The notes under the pieces: model-generated | Database searches by the model: none | Seen by the model: only the letters and a program-made list of their open reading frames with translations | Told to the model about the DNA's origin: nothing | Translations under genes and position numbers: made by a program | Shown here: piece by piece, positions 1 to 12,618 of the stretch | How positions within the stretch are numbered: position 1 is the stretch's first letter | Layout of the letters: each line of letters begins with the position of its first letter | Assembly: GCA_032716605.1 (NCBI GenBank) | Contig: CM064503.1 | Span: 1,114,400 to 1,178,399 of the forward strand | Reading direction: 5' to 3' | Source: Paralithodes platypus | Lineage: Eukaryota; Arthropoda; Malacostraca; Decapoda; Lithodidae | Length of the DNA: 64,000 nt

Positions 1-480
1 ACCTTAGCAAAAAATGGCCATCATGAATTCCCATCTATAAGTCAACAACAGATTTTCAGAAGTCAACAACAGATTTTCAGATTTAACGAAGCCAATTCTA
101 GATAAGGATGCGACTTTCAATATACAGGATCTGCAATAACTTAAGTTTCTTCGACTATAATAATATTTTACATACGGTAACCAGTAATTTAGGTAATATT
201 CCAAAGACATCTTAAAATACGACCAATATTCGAAATATATGTTGGTTGTTCACAGTATAAAAATAATAAAGTAAATTGCACACACACACACACACCAGGA
301 CAAGAGCGTATTAGGCACTAAGTATCACCTTCACAAACCCATATAAATGTCTGGGTATGAAGTCTGAATTATATACTGGCAGGTGCCCCTATAACATGGC
401 ACTAAAACCAAACCTACTCCAGGTAGTAGCTCAAACCTTACATACCTATCATAAACTAGTCTTCAGTACCTACTACTAGT
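1..480. other. AT-rich unique sequence
   Basis: Contains a short direct duplication (AAGTCAACAACAGATTTTCAG twice, positions 41-80) and a (CA) run at 279-296. No gene seen. Confidence 0.6.
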
Positions 481-483
481 CTT

Positions 484-760
484 TTAACCCGTTCAGTACC
501 GATAGTCCTTTTAACTTTATTCAGACTACTATTAGACGATAGCCTAGTCCTTTTAACTTTATTCTGACTACTATTAGACGATAGCCTAGTCCTTTTAACT
601 TTATTCTGACTACTATTAGACGATAGCCTAGTCCATTTAACTTTATTCTGACTACTATTAGACGATAGCCTAGTCCATTTAACTTTATTCTGACTACTAT
701 TAGACGATAGCCTAGTCCTTTTAACTTTATTCTGACTATTGTTAGATCATTTTATTCAGC
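484..760. repeat. 42-bp minisatellite grown from a family B MITE arm
   Basis: Begins with a family B terminus (TTAACCCGTTCAGTACCG). The arm unit AGTCCTTTTAACTTTATTCT plus GACTACTATTAGACGATAGCCT then repeats about 5.8 times from 504 to 748 at exact 42-bp spacing. The right half of the palindrome is absent or degraded. Confidence 0.8.
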
Positions 761-859
761 CTAGGAGTTAATACAATCATCGCCACCTAACCTGCTACGC
801 TATTTTCTATAACTTGATTTAACTATACATATTATTGACAACTGTAAATGAGTAAAACA

Positions 860-994
860 AATCTCTCTCTCTCTCTCTCTCTATCTCTTTCTGACGTAAC
901 CCACATACTATCACTCATCCTTCGAGCTTGTCCTTCAAATTACCGACAAGTCCGTATATCATGAAGGCTGGCGGTACTCGGACGTTTGTGTGTG

Positions 995-1059
<65 letters not shown>

Positions 1060-1080
1060 GTGTGTGTGTGTGTGTGTGTG

Positions 1081-1150
<70 letters not shown>
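860..1150. repeat. CT and TG microsatellites
   Basis: A (CT) tract at 860-886, then a TG tract from about 984 to 1150 broken by three TTACTG interruptions. The Val/Cys-only reading frames across it are artefacts. Confidence 0.95.
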
Positions 1151-1377
1151 CTGGTTGGGTTGTCTGTGTTTGTCGTGAGGCAGTGTCAAATCAGGTCAAA
1201 TTCGTTTCAGAACTGGAATGAATATGAGAAGGAATAAAAAAGGAGAAGAATGAAATTGCATTGTATGGGCCATGGTCTCACTTCTAAAGACATAAAACTA
1301 TAAGGAACTGCAAATTATAAATTGGAACTTTGCAAATATAATAATAATAATGACTGAAAGAAGGGAATGGAGTTTCC

Positions 1378-1628
<251 letters not shown>

Positions 1629-1697
1629 AGCTAGGTGAATGTTGATGTAGCAAGCGAGCGATAAAACTATTGATCCTTGTAGATCCCGGGCCCCCAA

Positions 1698-1716
1698 TGT
1701 GTGTGTGTGTGTGTGT

Positions 1717-1749
<33 letters not shown>
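1698..1749. repeat. TG microsatellite
   Basis: (TG)n with one GGG interruption. Confidence 0.95.
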
Positions 1750-1750
<1 letters not shown>

Positions 1751-1784
1751 GTGTAACGATGAACATGCTACTATTGACGCGGTA

Positions 1785-1890
1785 CTTCTAAGCTCAATTA
1801 ATGAAATCAACAAATACATGTGGCACTCCAAGGACTCGAACCTAGGATACTCACACCGAAATTTTGCTCATTTAAGCATTACGCTATCAA
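1785..1890 (-). mobile_element. tRNA-derived SINE, family SINE-A
   Basis: On the minus strand it reads an A-box-like TAGCGTAATGC, a B box GGTTCGAGTCC, then a conserved tail with TTGTTGATTTCATTAATTGA. The same layout recurs at 10770-10890 and 57124-57255, with 3'-only remnants near 17945 and 38222. The copies differ at many sites, so they are dispersed repeats rather than tRNA genes. Confidence 0.85.
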
Positions 1891-2510
1891 TAAAAGGTGT
1901 TTCATCTATCTCCAACTCAGCAATGTCTACCTAAACTGATTAAAATCGTCTAATGATGGGACAATAAAATGTAAGAATGCGTCCTAGTACAATATCCTAA
2001 AAGACTTAAATCATATTGATATTTTGGACATTATGGATGATCTCAATAATCGGCTTGAAGGACCACTCCACACACCAAGTCAAGTTTCGGCGTTTATTCA
2101 TACTTGAGGGTGTGAATTGGCCTGGATGGACCATAACTTAACATTTGGTTGGCTAAAGTATGTTTTTGTTCTTGTCAACCGATATACTGTAAATAGTTAC
2201 TGTACCAAAATTATAAAGTACCTCAAACAACAACGAAGGACGGTGCGCTCCTCGGTGCCACTAGCAAGAGTGGCGAACTCCACATAGGTGACATTGGTAG
2301 GTATGACAAACCTGCCTTTAAAAGTGTATATTTTCTCAGTCACTATGTAGCTGGTCATCATCGCTTCGTCCCCTTCTTTTAATCCCCAATCTCAATATAC
2401 AGTATGTATATTAATGTCAGCATCAATCCTAATATAAATATGAGTCTAAGTATTAACAGTATCCGTATCTCACTCCTACACTCCAACATTCTAATAAATC
2501 GGTTCCATAT
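1891..2510. other. unique sequence
   Basis: No repeat family or coding signal recognised. Confidence 0.5.
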
Positions 2511-2654
2511 CAGTTGAACCAGTGCCACTTTAACCAGTGCTAACTCAACCAGTGACCATTTTAACCAGTAACCTAACCTACTGGTTAAAATGGTCACTGG
2601 TTGAAGTGGCCACTGGTTGAGTTAGCACTGGTTGAAGTGGCACTGGTTCAACTG
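2511..2654. repeat. near-perfect inverted repeat, family E
   Basis: Arms 2511-2570 and 2579-2654 flank an 8-bp spacer. The 60-bp left arm matches the right arm with one mismatch, apart from a 16-bp insertion in the right arm. Both arms are built from repeated AACCAGT words. Related sequence occurs at 23738-23912 and 38985-39075. Confidence 0.9.
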
Positions 2655-2679
2655 ACCTGTCACCTAATAAATCATTTGG

Positions 2680-2849
2680 CAATCTCTCTCTCTCTCTCAA
2701 TCCTACATACCAATAGTCTAATATCTCAATTGGCAATCTCTCTCGCTCTCTCAATCCTACACACACACATTCAAATATCTCTCTCTCTCTCTCTAGAAGT
2801 GTGGCGAACTTATCACAAGGTATCTCTCTCTCTCTCTCTCTCTCTCTCC
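2680..2849. repeat. cluster of CT microsatellites
   Basis: Four (CT) tracts (about 2681-2699, 2738-2752, 2778-2795, 2821-2849) separated by similar CAATCCTACA spacers, suggesting local duplication. Confidence 0.85.
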
Positions 2850-3005
2850 ACCAACACGCCACTCACACCCCCATTCACAAAACTCCACTCCAGCGCCTCC
2901 CCCACACCTCGCCAGTGCCCGAAATGAACTTGAATGGAGATGGACTACAGGCTCGGACGCACGGAAGGAGAGGCGGGATGGATGGATGGCGTGCGCTCCA
3001 GTGCC

Positions 3006-3395
3006 TGTAAGGGCGGTCACTATTTTTTTTTTTTTTATCTTTCTCTCCTTTTCTATCTTTCCCTGGCTTGTATCCATTCGGCCCCATTCAGCCAACTGTT
3101 TTAAGACGTTTATCTCAATCCAGGTGTCGATTTCTTCCTGGCGAGCGATAGCGAGCCAGCATTGTTTGGAGAAATCCGGCTTCGACGGAGACATTTTTCT
3201 ATCGAAAAATGTACAAATTTAGCTTGCGGTCAAAACAAAAATATATATATGCTGGTTCGCTACCGCTCGCCAGGAACATATTTACACATGGATGGGGGTA
3301 AACGTCTTAAAACAGTAGGCTGAATGGGGCCGAATGGATACAAGCCAAATAGAGAGGGAGAAAGAGAAAAAAAAAGCGAGGTGCGTGAGGCCCAG
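3006..3395. mobile_element. foldback MITE, family C copy 1
   Basis: Long terminal arms (TTCGGCCCCATTCAGCC / GGCTGAATGGGGCCGAA; TTTTAAGACGTTTA / TAAACGTCTTAAAA; TTCCTGGCGAGCGATAGCG / CGCTACCGCTCGCCAGGAA) surround a core with a TCCGGCTTCGACGGA hairpin and CATTTTTCTATCGAAAAATG. Ends are degraded (TAAGGGCGGTCAC on the left). Non-coding. Confidence 0.88.
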
Positions 3396-3675
3396 CGAGG
3401 ATGGTTAGGGCGAGTCAACAAACTGTGGTGGGGTCAGAGGAGGAGAGGAGAGGGCGGGACGATCGTGGTCAAGCAAATATTGAGTGGGGTTTACAGCGTC
3501 ATAAAGGTGAGGATGGTGGTGGTAGGGTGGGCTAGGGTGTCCCGGCCTACATTCTGGCGTACTGGTTCGCATCACAGAATTCTTAATCGCGTAATTTACA
3601 TATACATACGGAGACACATTTCAGAGAGTGTCAGGTCAAGAAGTGTGGTCGTGATTGATGGTTGTGTTGCATTAA

Positions 3676-3686
3676 ATATATATACA

Positions 3687-3734
<48 letters not shown>

Positions 3735-3775
3735 CGGTATATACATATGTATACCGGTGATATAATATATATATA

Positions 3776-3829
<54 letters not shown>

Positions 3830-3841
3830 TATATATATATA
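3676..3841. repeat. TA microsatellite, interrupted
   Basis: (TA)n with CAGT, CGGT and other interruptions. Confidence 0.95.
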
Positions 3842-3999
3842 GAGGCGCCATTACATGTCTATAGTGGTGCATGTCACACTCCACCAATGCAATAAATGTA
3901 CTGTATTAAGTTACTACTGATACTGTTCATCCTCCTCAAAAATAAATGGCGTCCTCACTTCGCGAAACTTAGCATTACCTGCATAATCACCGGAGATTT

Positions 4000-4170
4000 A
4001 ACTTGATTGAACAATGAAGCTATACCAAACATAAGCAAGACAAGGAAGTTAATATACCGGTTTAATAAATATATAAAACAAACACACCGGCAATTTAACT
4101 TGATTGAACAATGAAGCTATACCAAACACGAGCAAGACAAGGAAGTTAACATATAATAAATATAACAAAA
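4000..4170. repeat. 75-bp direct duplication
   Basis: AACTTGATTGAACAATGAAG followed by CTATACCAAAC..AGCAAGACAAGGAAGTTAA occurs at about 4000-4053 and again at 4098-4150. Confidence 0.8.
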
Positions 4171-4279
4171 CAAAACCTACCGCATCCGAATTCTATCATG
4201 CGGTTACAATTGCAGAATGGTTATCCTCTGATCTAAGTCGCCATTTTGTGGTGCGGTCTATTCAAAATAATAGCCTGTG

Positions 4280-4600
4280 TTTTGTCCTGTATCCGGGAGT
4301 ATCCTGCAAATGCTACGTGCCTTGTTGTGCCTCGCTGGGATCTGTCATGTCTCGTGTGCTCTACTTATTTAGTGTCTCTTGTATTCTGATGTACGTACAA
4401 ATCTCCAAGTCTGGGCGTGATATAAATGTCCTACATAATGCCCTGTATCCTAGTGTGTCCTATTTGGTGTGCCCTTTCTTTGATTCCGATCTATACAGTC
4501 TACTCAAGTGCCTCACGTGACGTTCAAAATACTCTGCGTGGCTAATAAGGAGATTGTGTGCCCTGGTATGATGTATGATAAATGACCATACTGTATATTT
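4280..4600. repeat. degenerate TCCTG-TGTGCC tandem array, left part
   Basis: Irregular repeats of words such as GTCCTGTATCC, TGTGCCCT and TCCTAGTGTG. The same vocabulary resumes at 5290-5840, so the family A and G elements between look like insertions into this array. Confidence 0.55.
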
Positions 4601-4617
4601 GGCTGCCATTTATGTTG

Positions 4618-4943
4618 TTATGGGGAGGTCTCCACTTGAGGGATTTTTTTCTGGACCCGTTTCTCCCTCATGTTTAGCCCCATTGCTTTTGAGATTTTAA
4701 GACGTTCGCCCTAGTAGTTTTGACATTTTAAGACATTTTGCCCCATTTCTGTCAATTTTAAGACCTTCCGTGCCATTTTTTTTCCTGGCGAGCGATAGCG
4801 AGCCTGTAATTTAAGAGCAACCGGCCTCCGGCCGGGAAATTTTTCTACCGAAAAATGTACAAATTTATCTTGAAAGGGGGTCTACAGGGGGTAATTTTAA
4901 GCTTGATGAAAACGTAGGGAACAAACTAAATACCTCCCCTTAA
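4618..4943 (+). mobile_element. MITE family A, copy A1
   Basis: Starts TTATGGGGAGGTCTCCACTT and ends ACCTCCCCTTAA. Inside are the CTCCCTCATGTTTAGCCCCA block, CTGGCGAGCGATAGCGAGCC, the CCGGCC-TCC-GGCCGG hairpin and CTACCGAAAAATGTAC. Non-coding; TTAA-flanked ends suggest a piggyBac-type target (inference). Confidence 0.9.
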
Positions 4944-5047
4944 GTAATCCCGCATATTAATGAGTTCACTGTGGTACCTTATTGATCTAGTGAGTTCTGC
5001 CTGCATGATGTCTCCAATTTCTAGGATGTCCTGCGTCCTGATGTACA

Positions 5048-5292
5048 ATCGCATACCATAGTGTCTAGCCCACTCATAAGAAGTCGTGAATCCCTTGTGT
5101 TTTTCTGTATGCAATTATAACTATCTGGATTGAGTTTTGGATAGAACTTGGGTTTCAATATATAGTATATATCATTTGTTAGTTGATGTATAGACAATTA
5201 TATTCTTAAGTTCGTTTCCAGAGATATACTTCCATAATTAGAAATCGGTGAAGTCCACGAATATAAATAAGTGGGCTGGAGACTATGGTATC
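5048..5292. mobile_element. palindromic element family G, copy 1
   Basis: Terminal inverted repeats ATACCATAGTGTCTAGCCCA and its partner TGGGCTGGAGACTATGGTAT. The reverse complement of this whole element, including TTCGTTTCCAGAGATATACT, is present at about 40728-40965. Confidence 0.85.
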
Positions 5293-5845
5293 CGAGTGTA
5301 CTCTTCATATCCTGCATGTGTCCGGATTATATTATGTCCTATATTCTGGTGTGCCCTATATTTGTGTCTTCCCTAAGTCTTGGTTTGCTATGTTCTGCTG
5401 AGCCTGAATGTGTATGTCCTGATGTGAAAAATAAAATAAAAATGTCAAGATGTAAGAAAAAAAAGGTATCATGTGTGTGTTTCCCCTCTGTCCTGATGTG
5501 CCGTATGTATTGATGTGCTCTATATCCTGGTGGTGTGACTAGTACAGAACCACGTATCATAATGTGCTGTATGAGTAGTGTGTGTGTGTGTTACCCTGTG
5601 TGTCCCGGTGTGTGTGTGTGTGTGTGTGTGACTAGTACAGCACCACGTATCATAATGTGCTGTATGTGAGTGAGTGAGTGTGTGTTACCCTGTGTGTGTG
5701 TGGCTAGTACAGAACTACATATTATAATGTGATGTATGTGTGTAGTGTGTGTGTGTGTGTGTGTGTGCCTACTACAGAACCACGTATCATAATGTGCTAT
5801 AATGTGAGTGTGTGTTACCCTGTGTGTCCCGGTGTGTGTGCCCTA
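5293..5845. repeat. degenerate tandem array with TG tracts
   Basis: Four diverged copies of a block containing ACTAGTACAGAACCACGTAT, CATAATGTGCTGTATG, TG tracts and TTACCCTGTGTG, beginning near 5535, 5629, 5703 and 5768, preceded by TCCTGATGTG words. Confidence 0.8.
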
Positions 5846-7680
5846 TGGCTAGCGGCAGGACACAACAAGGGTCGGTCTGTGCTGGGGCAAGGCTGGGGTG
5901 CCCCAAGTGACCAAGCTACCCCTGGGGCCATAACAAGCTCTGATTACCGACCAGCCATATTGGGAACCACCGCCAACCCGTCCTTACCCGCCCTTTAGGA
6001 CCCCAATTAACATTTTCTTCATTAAAAATCTCGAGGGGCAGCGGGAAGGCGGAATTCTGTTTCCCACTGAGATGGTGAAGGTGGTACATTATGGGAATAC
6101 AATATTAACCAACTTAACCCTACCCTAACTTAACCTAAGCAAGTCTAAATCAACCATAACTATTCCACACATATACTGTATACATGTAACTCAACCACAG
6201 CAATAGTACAGTATGCAGTACATGCATTTCGTCACACAAATCAATCATATACCTAGTTGAATACACCGGCAATTTAAATCTATAAAACTTATTTCATTAA
6301 GGTAAGAAATTAACAAAAATATATAAATATATATCACAAGCGGTATTGTATGTGTAACATATTAAGCGGATCAAATAATGATAACCAGTTTGCATAATGA
6401 AAAGCAATATTGCCATATGAAATAACTGCACGAATTTGGTGTGATAAAAATATTGTCCCCATGAGCAGTCCCTAACTGCCCTTGTGGGTGGACTCTTACG
6501 ATAATAAAATCCTCTCCATATTCTCTAGACGCTTTTTAAGTGTTTTTCCCAGGGAATAACACATCAATTAAGGTGCTCCGCGGGACTTGCTGCCTTGGAA
6601 AGTGAGATGAATAAAAACGACATCCATATTTATTTTTGGTAATACTTATTGTAGGTCTTCTTCTTCGTCGACGGAGTCTCTGTCTTAGCGGCTTCTCCAG
6701 AAAAAGCTAGAGCTAGATTAAGATACAGCTTAGAAAGTTAGTACAGTAGTCATAGAAGGGATAGTTAAAGTAAAGTAATGAAGGAAGAATCTTAAGCGGA
6801 ATATTTTGTTTTACTGTAGTCTCCCAGTAGCCGCCTTCTCCGCCTTTTCTACATATGTATCGCTCTTCTTACTGTCCATCTTCTACATATGTTTCGCTCT
6901 TCTTACAGTCCATCTTCTACACTTCTCTACTATTTAATCTTCCTCCCCTATTCTGATCACCTGCTCCCCCTTCGCTAACTTTTACCTAAGCTAGAAAAAA
7001 ATGAACACACAGTTGCGATATCTCGTCTGAATTCCATGACGTTGTCAGATATTTACAAATATATAAAATAATGGTAAATTATGTAAAACCCACTTGTAAT
7101 CCCTATTAAAGTGTTATCGATACCGGGTTTTAGAATGACCAAACATTAATGGTGGGTAGTCCGACCGAGTTGTACTAAATATTAATGGTGGGTAGTCCGA
7201 CCGAGTTGTACTAAAAACTATTTATATATACTATTGCTTCTACTTATTAGTGAGGCATAGCCTTCATCATTTGTATTATTATAAATTATATTTCAATGTT
7301 TGGTACCGGTAATAGATGGATAGATATATACACAGACAGAGATGTGTGTGTGAGAGAGAGAGAAGAGGCTGCGAGAGAGAGAGAAACCTTGCCTGTCCCC
7401 CCCTAAAAGTGTCCCTCCTCCTTCTCGCTAAACAAATGAACACTGAAGCTATTTTCAAGAATTCCCGGCCAAGTAATCGCATTAAACCCGGGAGCAAAAC
7501 ACATTTAATTGTCGGAGGACGCGTGGAGGGTCGCGATAACTACATTAATAAAGCTAAATTACGACCAGTGGGGACCCCCTCGATGGAAGGAGGAATGACG
7601 AGTTACAAGGAATAGTTAGTATCTCAGAGACCTTGCGATCCATTCCGAGGAGATACTCGAAGTGGAAGGAGAGAGACTGT
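5846..7680. other. mostly unique sequence
   Basis: A GC-richer stretch at 5846-6060 has no recognised coding content. A 46-bp direct duplication (ATTAATGGTGGGTAGTCCGA) lies at 7147-7214, and a short GA tract at 7347-7384. No gene supported. Confidence 0.5.
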
Positions 7681-7682
7681 TT

Positions 7683-7975
7683 AGTGCACTACACTCTTTA
7701 CAGTGTGTAAAACACTATCTACTCTCTTCTTGAACTGCTCTACTGAAGAACTGTTCACAACTTCGGAGGGAAGTTTGTTCCAGGTAGAACAGACCTTATA
7801 AAACTTCCAGGTAGAAAAGATCTTATGTGTGAATTGTTATCCACAAATACTAGTGCTGAACCTTTTCAATTCTAATTTCCAGCTATGGTTTCGTGTTGTA
7901 TTCATATTGAGGCTAAACATTTTGCTGTAATCCACATTGTCAAACCCATTAAGTACCGTATTTCAAATACTTCAA
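7683..7975 (-). pseudogene. LINE reverse-transcriptase C-terminal fragment (broken)
   Basis: The minus strand reads STWNKLPSEVVNSSSVEQF then KKRVDSV, a typical C-terminal tail of jockey/CR1-like LINE ORF2. Upstream, in a shifted frame, are NGFDNVDYSKMFSL and NTTRNHSWKL. A local duplication of a TTCTACCTGGAA block and a stop break the frame. Only the 3' end of the element survives, abutting a GA tract. Confidence 0.75.
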
Positions 7976-7978
7976 TGA

Positions 7979-7979
<1 letters not shown>

Positions 7980-8057
<78 letters not shown>

Positions 8058-8076
8058 GAGAGAAAGAGAGAAAGAG

Positions 8077-8140
<64 letters not shown>
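7980..8140. repeat. GA microsatellite
   Basis: (GA)n with GAAAGA interruptions at 8046-8080. Confidence 0.97.
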
Positions 8141-8141
<1 letters not shown>

Positions 8142-8493
8142 ATAGTGGTGAAATACTTTAAAAGATGAGGTAACTAATTTAAATCTAGACACCATTTTGG
8201 AAAAGCTTAATATAAATTTAGTTGTAAGTAATCAGCATACTTGTATTTCAAGTAATTTTCCCTGTATTCATTCTCATGTTGATACTAGATTATTCAGCTT
8301 TTACGAAGAATTTGTAGCGAAATGATATGCCAACTATGAACATTTGGCAGTACAATAACAGAGACACATAACGGGTTCCATATTATTCCACTAAGTGCAG
8401 TACGGTACCGGTATACATTATTATAGATCAGCTGCAAAAGGATTCATTTTACCGTCAGCTAGAAACAAAAAGACTGTCTCAAATCCACCGATG

Positions 8494-8707
8494 TTAACCC
8501 CTTCAGCACCATGAAGTCTGTTGGCCTTTGATTCTGGCTATAATTAGATGACTTTATGCAGCTTAAGAAGGACCTATGTTACTAAGAGGGATTATTGAGA
8601 TCGTATTTACCCCTTTGGAACCTAGAGGTAGGTTATACGCTAGAGACATTTGTCTACTGTTAACCAGAGTATGCTGAAAATTACGCCATGGTGCTGAAAG
8701 GGGTTAA
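8494..8707. mobile_element. palindromic MITE family B
   Basis: TTAACCCCTTCAGCACCATG at the left and CATGGTGCTGAAAGGGGTTAA at the right, with internal GCAGCTTAAGAAGGA. Non-coding imperfect hairpin along its whole length; belongs to the CAGCACCATG subfamily with 38768-38978. Confidence 0.9.
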
Positions 8708-9500
8708 TTACCTCCTACGAAACCGGCTTTGGCAAAGAAACTCAAAGTCTGATATTTACGGTACGCATATTATATTCTACAAAGTACTCAGATATTCCAC
8801 ATAGCATCAGAATCTGTACACCCAAGTACCGGAAACGTATTTTGATATCCAGTGAATAACACCACAATAATTAATATCATCAACATTGACCTCCAAATAT
8901 ACCCAAATAGCCTACTGCTAATACAACACTATGCAAAGAAAATGCTGCGTTTCACATACATATCAAAAGCAATACTGCCAATCCAAATATAGACTGCAGT
9001 ATATATTAAAACTTCCCTTTGAGAGCGGAGTCAATTCTACTATAGTATGTAAAGGGAAAATACCGTACTTCGCTTGTCACAGAACAAATATACATGGCCA
9101 CCACAATCAAATTATAATTTATAACTTGCCAAACAAACAAACCAAAACAAAAACCGCACAATATCAAGACAAAAGAACTTAGCAAAATCACCATGTGCAA
9201 GTAATGTATTGAAGATTTAGCAAGCCAATATTATGAAGAAAATAACAATACAAAACCACAAAATAAAATATATTGTGGGTCACAATTTTGGCAAGGGTAA
9301 GTAACAATTGTCCACACCCGTGTATTTGTGGGATGAATTATTTACATATACCTTGAAACCTTAACCTTATACCGTAGGCTCTTCTGGTCCACACTTCATG
9401 ATATGAATAGTTCATGGATAATCCTTATAATTATCTCATATAACTTATAAACACAATAGTTAAATTAAATACAGAACATACTGCTAAAACCACAATACTC
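8708..9500. other. AT-rich unique sequence
   Basis: No recognised gene or repeat; short frames at 8931-9200 have no family resemblance. Confidence 0.5.
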
Positions 9501-9506
9501 CAAAAT

Positions 9507-10433
<927 letters not shown>

Positions 10434-10754
10434 GTGTTCCTCAGAGCTCTCCCAGTGTACTATATACCATCTCCTCTACGTAGGGTACGTAGCACCCGTC
10501 TTACAACACAATCCGACCCCTACTCTGTGCAACTCTCCAATTCAAGAGTAAAACGATACTTCCAAACTTTCTTCTATTCAACAGATGACCTCTGGAACTC
10601 TCTCCATGAATCCATCTTTCCCTCATCCTATGACTTAAATTGCTTCAAACTCCGTGTGTCCAGACATTTTGGCTCGAACATTCCTAGATTTTGGCTCTCT
10701 GGGGGAGGCACTCGTCACAGGCAGGTTTGCCTTTTGCCTCCCTCATCCGCATAG
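10434..10754 (+). pseudogene. LINE ORF2 C-terminal fragment L3
   Basis: Encodes a tail with YFQTFFYSTDDLWNSLHESI, then FPSSYDLNCFKLRVSRHF, typical of the extreme C-terminus of jockey/CR1-type LINE polyproteins. The reverse complement of the same segment occurs at 44204-44466 and 49455-49680, with a decayed copy at 60960-61175, confirming a dispersed element. It is 5'-truncated; no RT catalytic motif is present. Confidence 0.8.
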
Positions 10755-10769
10755 AACAATATATTTTGT

Positions 10770-10890
10770 CCACCAACCAACTTCACTTCTAAACTCAATT
10801 AATGAAATCAACAAATGCATGTGGCACTCCAAGGACTCGAACCTAGGAAACGCACACCGAAATTCCGCGCACTTATGCATTACGCTATAC
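10770..10890 (-). mobile_element. SINE-A copy
   Basis: Same minus-strand layout as 1785-1890: A-box-like TAGCGTAATGC, B-box-like GGTTCGAGTCC, tail TTGTTGATTTCATTAATTGA then GTTGGTTGGTGG. Its 5' side abuts a TA tract. Confidence 0.85.
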
Positions 10891-10891
10891 C

Positions 10892-10925
<34 letters not shown>

Positions 10926-10947
10926 TATATATATATATATATATAGT
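10892..10947. repeat. TA microsatellite
   Basis: (TA)n with a CAG interruption. Confidence 0.9.
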
Positions 10948-11298
10948 ATATAAGACCCCATCGCCGTTATGTTTATTCGCTCTTATCAATTACATTATCA
11001 TCGGACACTTGAGATACCGATATCTTCTCCATGAGGTTGCCTTTAACCTGCTATCTAAAACCCGTAAAGCTCCCAACAATCCGTAAAGCTCCAACAATCC
11101 GTAAAGCTCCAACAATCACGCCGTTAACTGATCACTACCCCGTTGATACCATAATATAACAATAGTATGGTATGCCTCAGGGTGTCAAACCGGAGCAATT
11201 TTGTTTGAAGATGTGAATGAATGTGAGAAGGAATGCAAGACAATTAACATGAAATAACATTGTTTTGGCCATTCTATCACTTTCAAAGATATAATTAG
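10948..11298. other. unique sequence
   Basis: Contains a small triplicated word (CCGTAAAGCTCC, 11063-11110). No gene seen. Confidence 0.5.
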
Positions 11299-11460
11299 AA
11301 AAATAAACCATAATTTTATCTTTACACATAGGCTATAAAAATAAACCATAATTTTATCTTTACACATAGGCTATAAAAATAAACCATAATTTTATCTTTA
11401 CACATAGGCTATAAAAATAAACCATAATTTTATCTTTACACATAGGCTATAAAAATAAAG
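11299..11460. repeat. 38-bp tandem repeat, about 4.2 copies
   Basis: Unit starts AAAAATAAACCATAATTTTA at 11299, 11337, 11375 and 11413, with a partial fifth at 11451. Confidence 0.95.
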
Positions 11461-11607
11461 CCTAGCAATAATGGACTTGGTTTTCGTTCGACACCCTGCG
11501 CCGTTGATACGACAATAAAAAAATAACTAGAGTATTTGTAAATGAATTACCGGTATCTCTTGTAGGTTATTCACTAAAGCACCCACGTTGGTAGACCTTA
11601 ACGCGGC

Positions 11608-11812
11608 TTAACCCTTTCAGTTCGATGGCGTCCTTTCTACCTTTTAATTTGGCTAACATTAGATGGATGATCTTATGCAACTTAAGACGGTCCTAAATAA
11701 TTGAGTTGGTTTATCGTACCAATCCTAGTCCTAGAGGTAGATTATAAGCTAAAGAAAATCGTCGAATGGTAACCAAAATATGAAAAAAACGTCGTCGTGT
11801 TCAAAGGGTTAA
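11608..11812. mobile_element. palindromic MITE family B
   Basis: TTAACCCTTTCAGTTCGATG at the left; CGTCGTGTTCAAAGGGTTAA at the right. Diverged copy. Confidence 0.85.
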
Positions 11813-11834
11813 AACATTCTCTCCCGTCCAAAAG

Positions 11835-12218
11835 TTAAGGGGGGTGAACTGCTTTTTGTTCTCTCATTTTCTCTTTCTCTCCTTTTCTCTTTGTCTACCA
11901 TGTATTCATTCGGCCCCACTCAACCTACTGATTTAAGACGTTTATCCCCATCCAAGTGTCAATTTCTTCCTGGCGAGCGAAAGCGAGCCAGCATTGTAGG
12001 AAAAAATCAGGCTTCGCCGAAGAAATTTTTCTATCGAAAAATTTAAAAATTTAACCTGAAATATTTTAAATATATGCTGGCTCGCTACCGCTCGCCAGGA
12101 AAAAATCGACTCCTGGATGGGGATAAACGTCTTAAAACAGTAGGCTGAATGGGGCTGAATGGATACAACCCAGAGAGAGTGAGAGGAAGAGCCAAAAAAC
12201 CGAGGTGGGTCCCCTTAA
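11835..12218. mobile_element. foldback MITE family C, copy 2 (complete)
   Basis: Best-preserved ends of the family: TTAAGGGGGGTGAACTGC on the left and CGAGGTGGGTCCCCTTAA on the right. The arms and core match 3006-3395. Its A/T-rich hairpin reads AAATTTTTCTATCGAAAAATTT, a paired change relative to the CATTTTTC/GAAAAATG of copy 1. Confidence 0.9.
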
Positions 12219-12618
12219 GCGCCGCCATTTTATTGCCGCTAAGACCTTCAGCAGCATCGGCGTTACTTTCAGTTAAGCGTTCGTTTTCGGTGCGGGTTCA
12301 GTCGCGTTCCCTAGATGTACGGTACTTTATTCATCCCAGTCAGTCAGTAGCCAGCCCTTACTCTCACAAGGGGTAGGGAGGATGAGCAAGAGACACGAGA
12401 AAGGCAAAATAGGCGACAGGAGAAGAGCACTATTATACAGTAACAGTTTGCGACAATCCCAACCGGGCGAAAACTAATCCTTTTCTCGATATCAAAGCTG
12501 TTACTTAGAATAATGGAATACCGGTATATATCGTCAATTACAAATACACACTATCAAGCAGGACGCAGGACGCAGGACGCAGGTATATAATAGCGGTTAT
12601 CGGTACTTCTAAAATTAA

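Noticed and set aside
3324..3842. 172-codon plus-strand frame
   Set aside because: Runs from a family C arm through unique sequence into a TA microsatellite; no domain.
7902..8195. 97-codon frame with a LINE-like end and poly-Ser/Leu
   Set aside because: Most of it is the GA tract; the non-repeat end is in the wrong frame for the LINE fragment, which is annotated separately.
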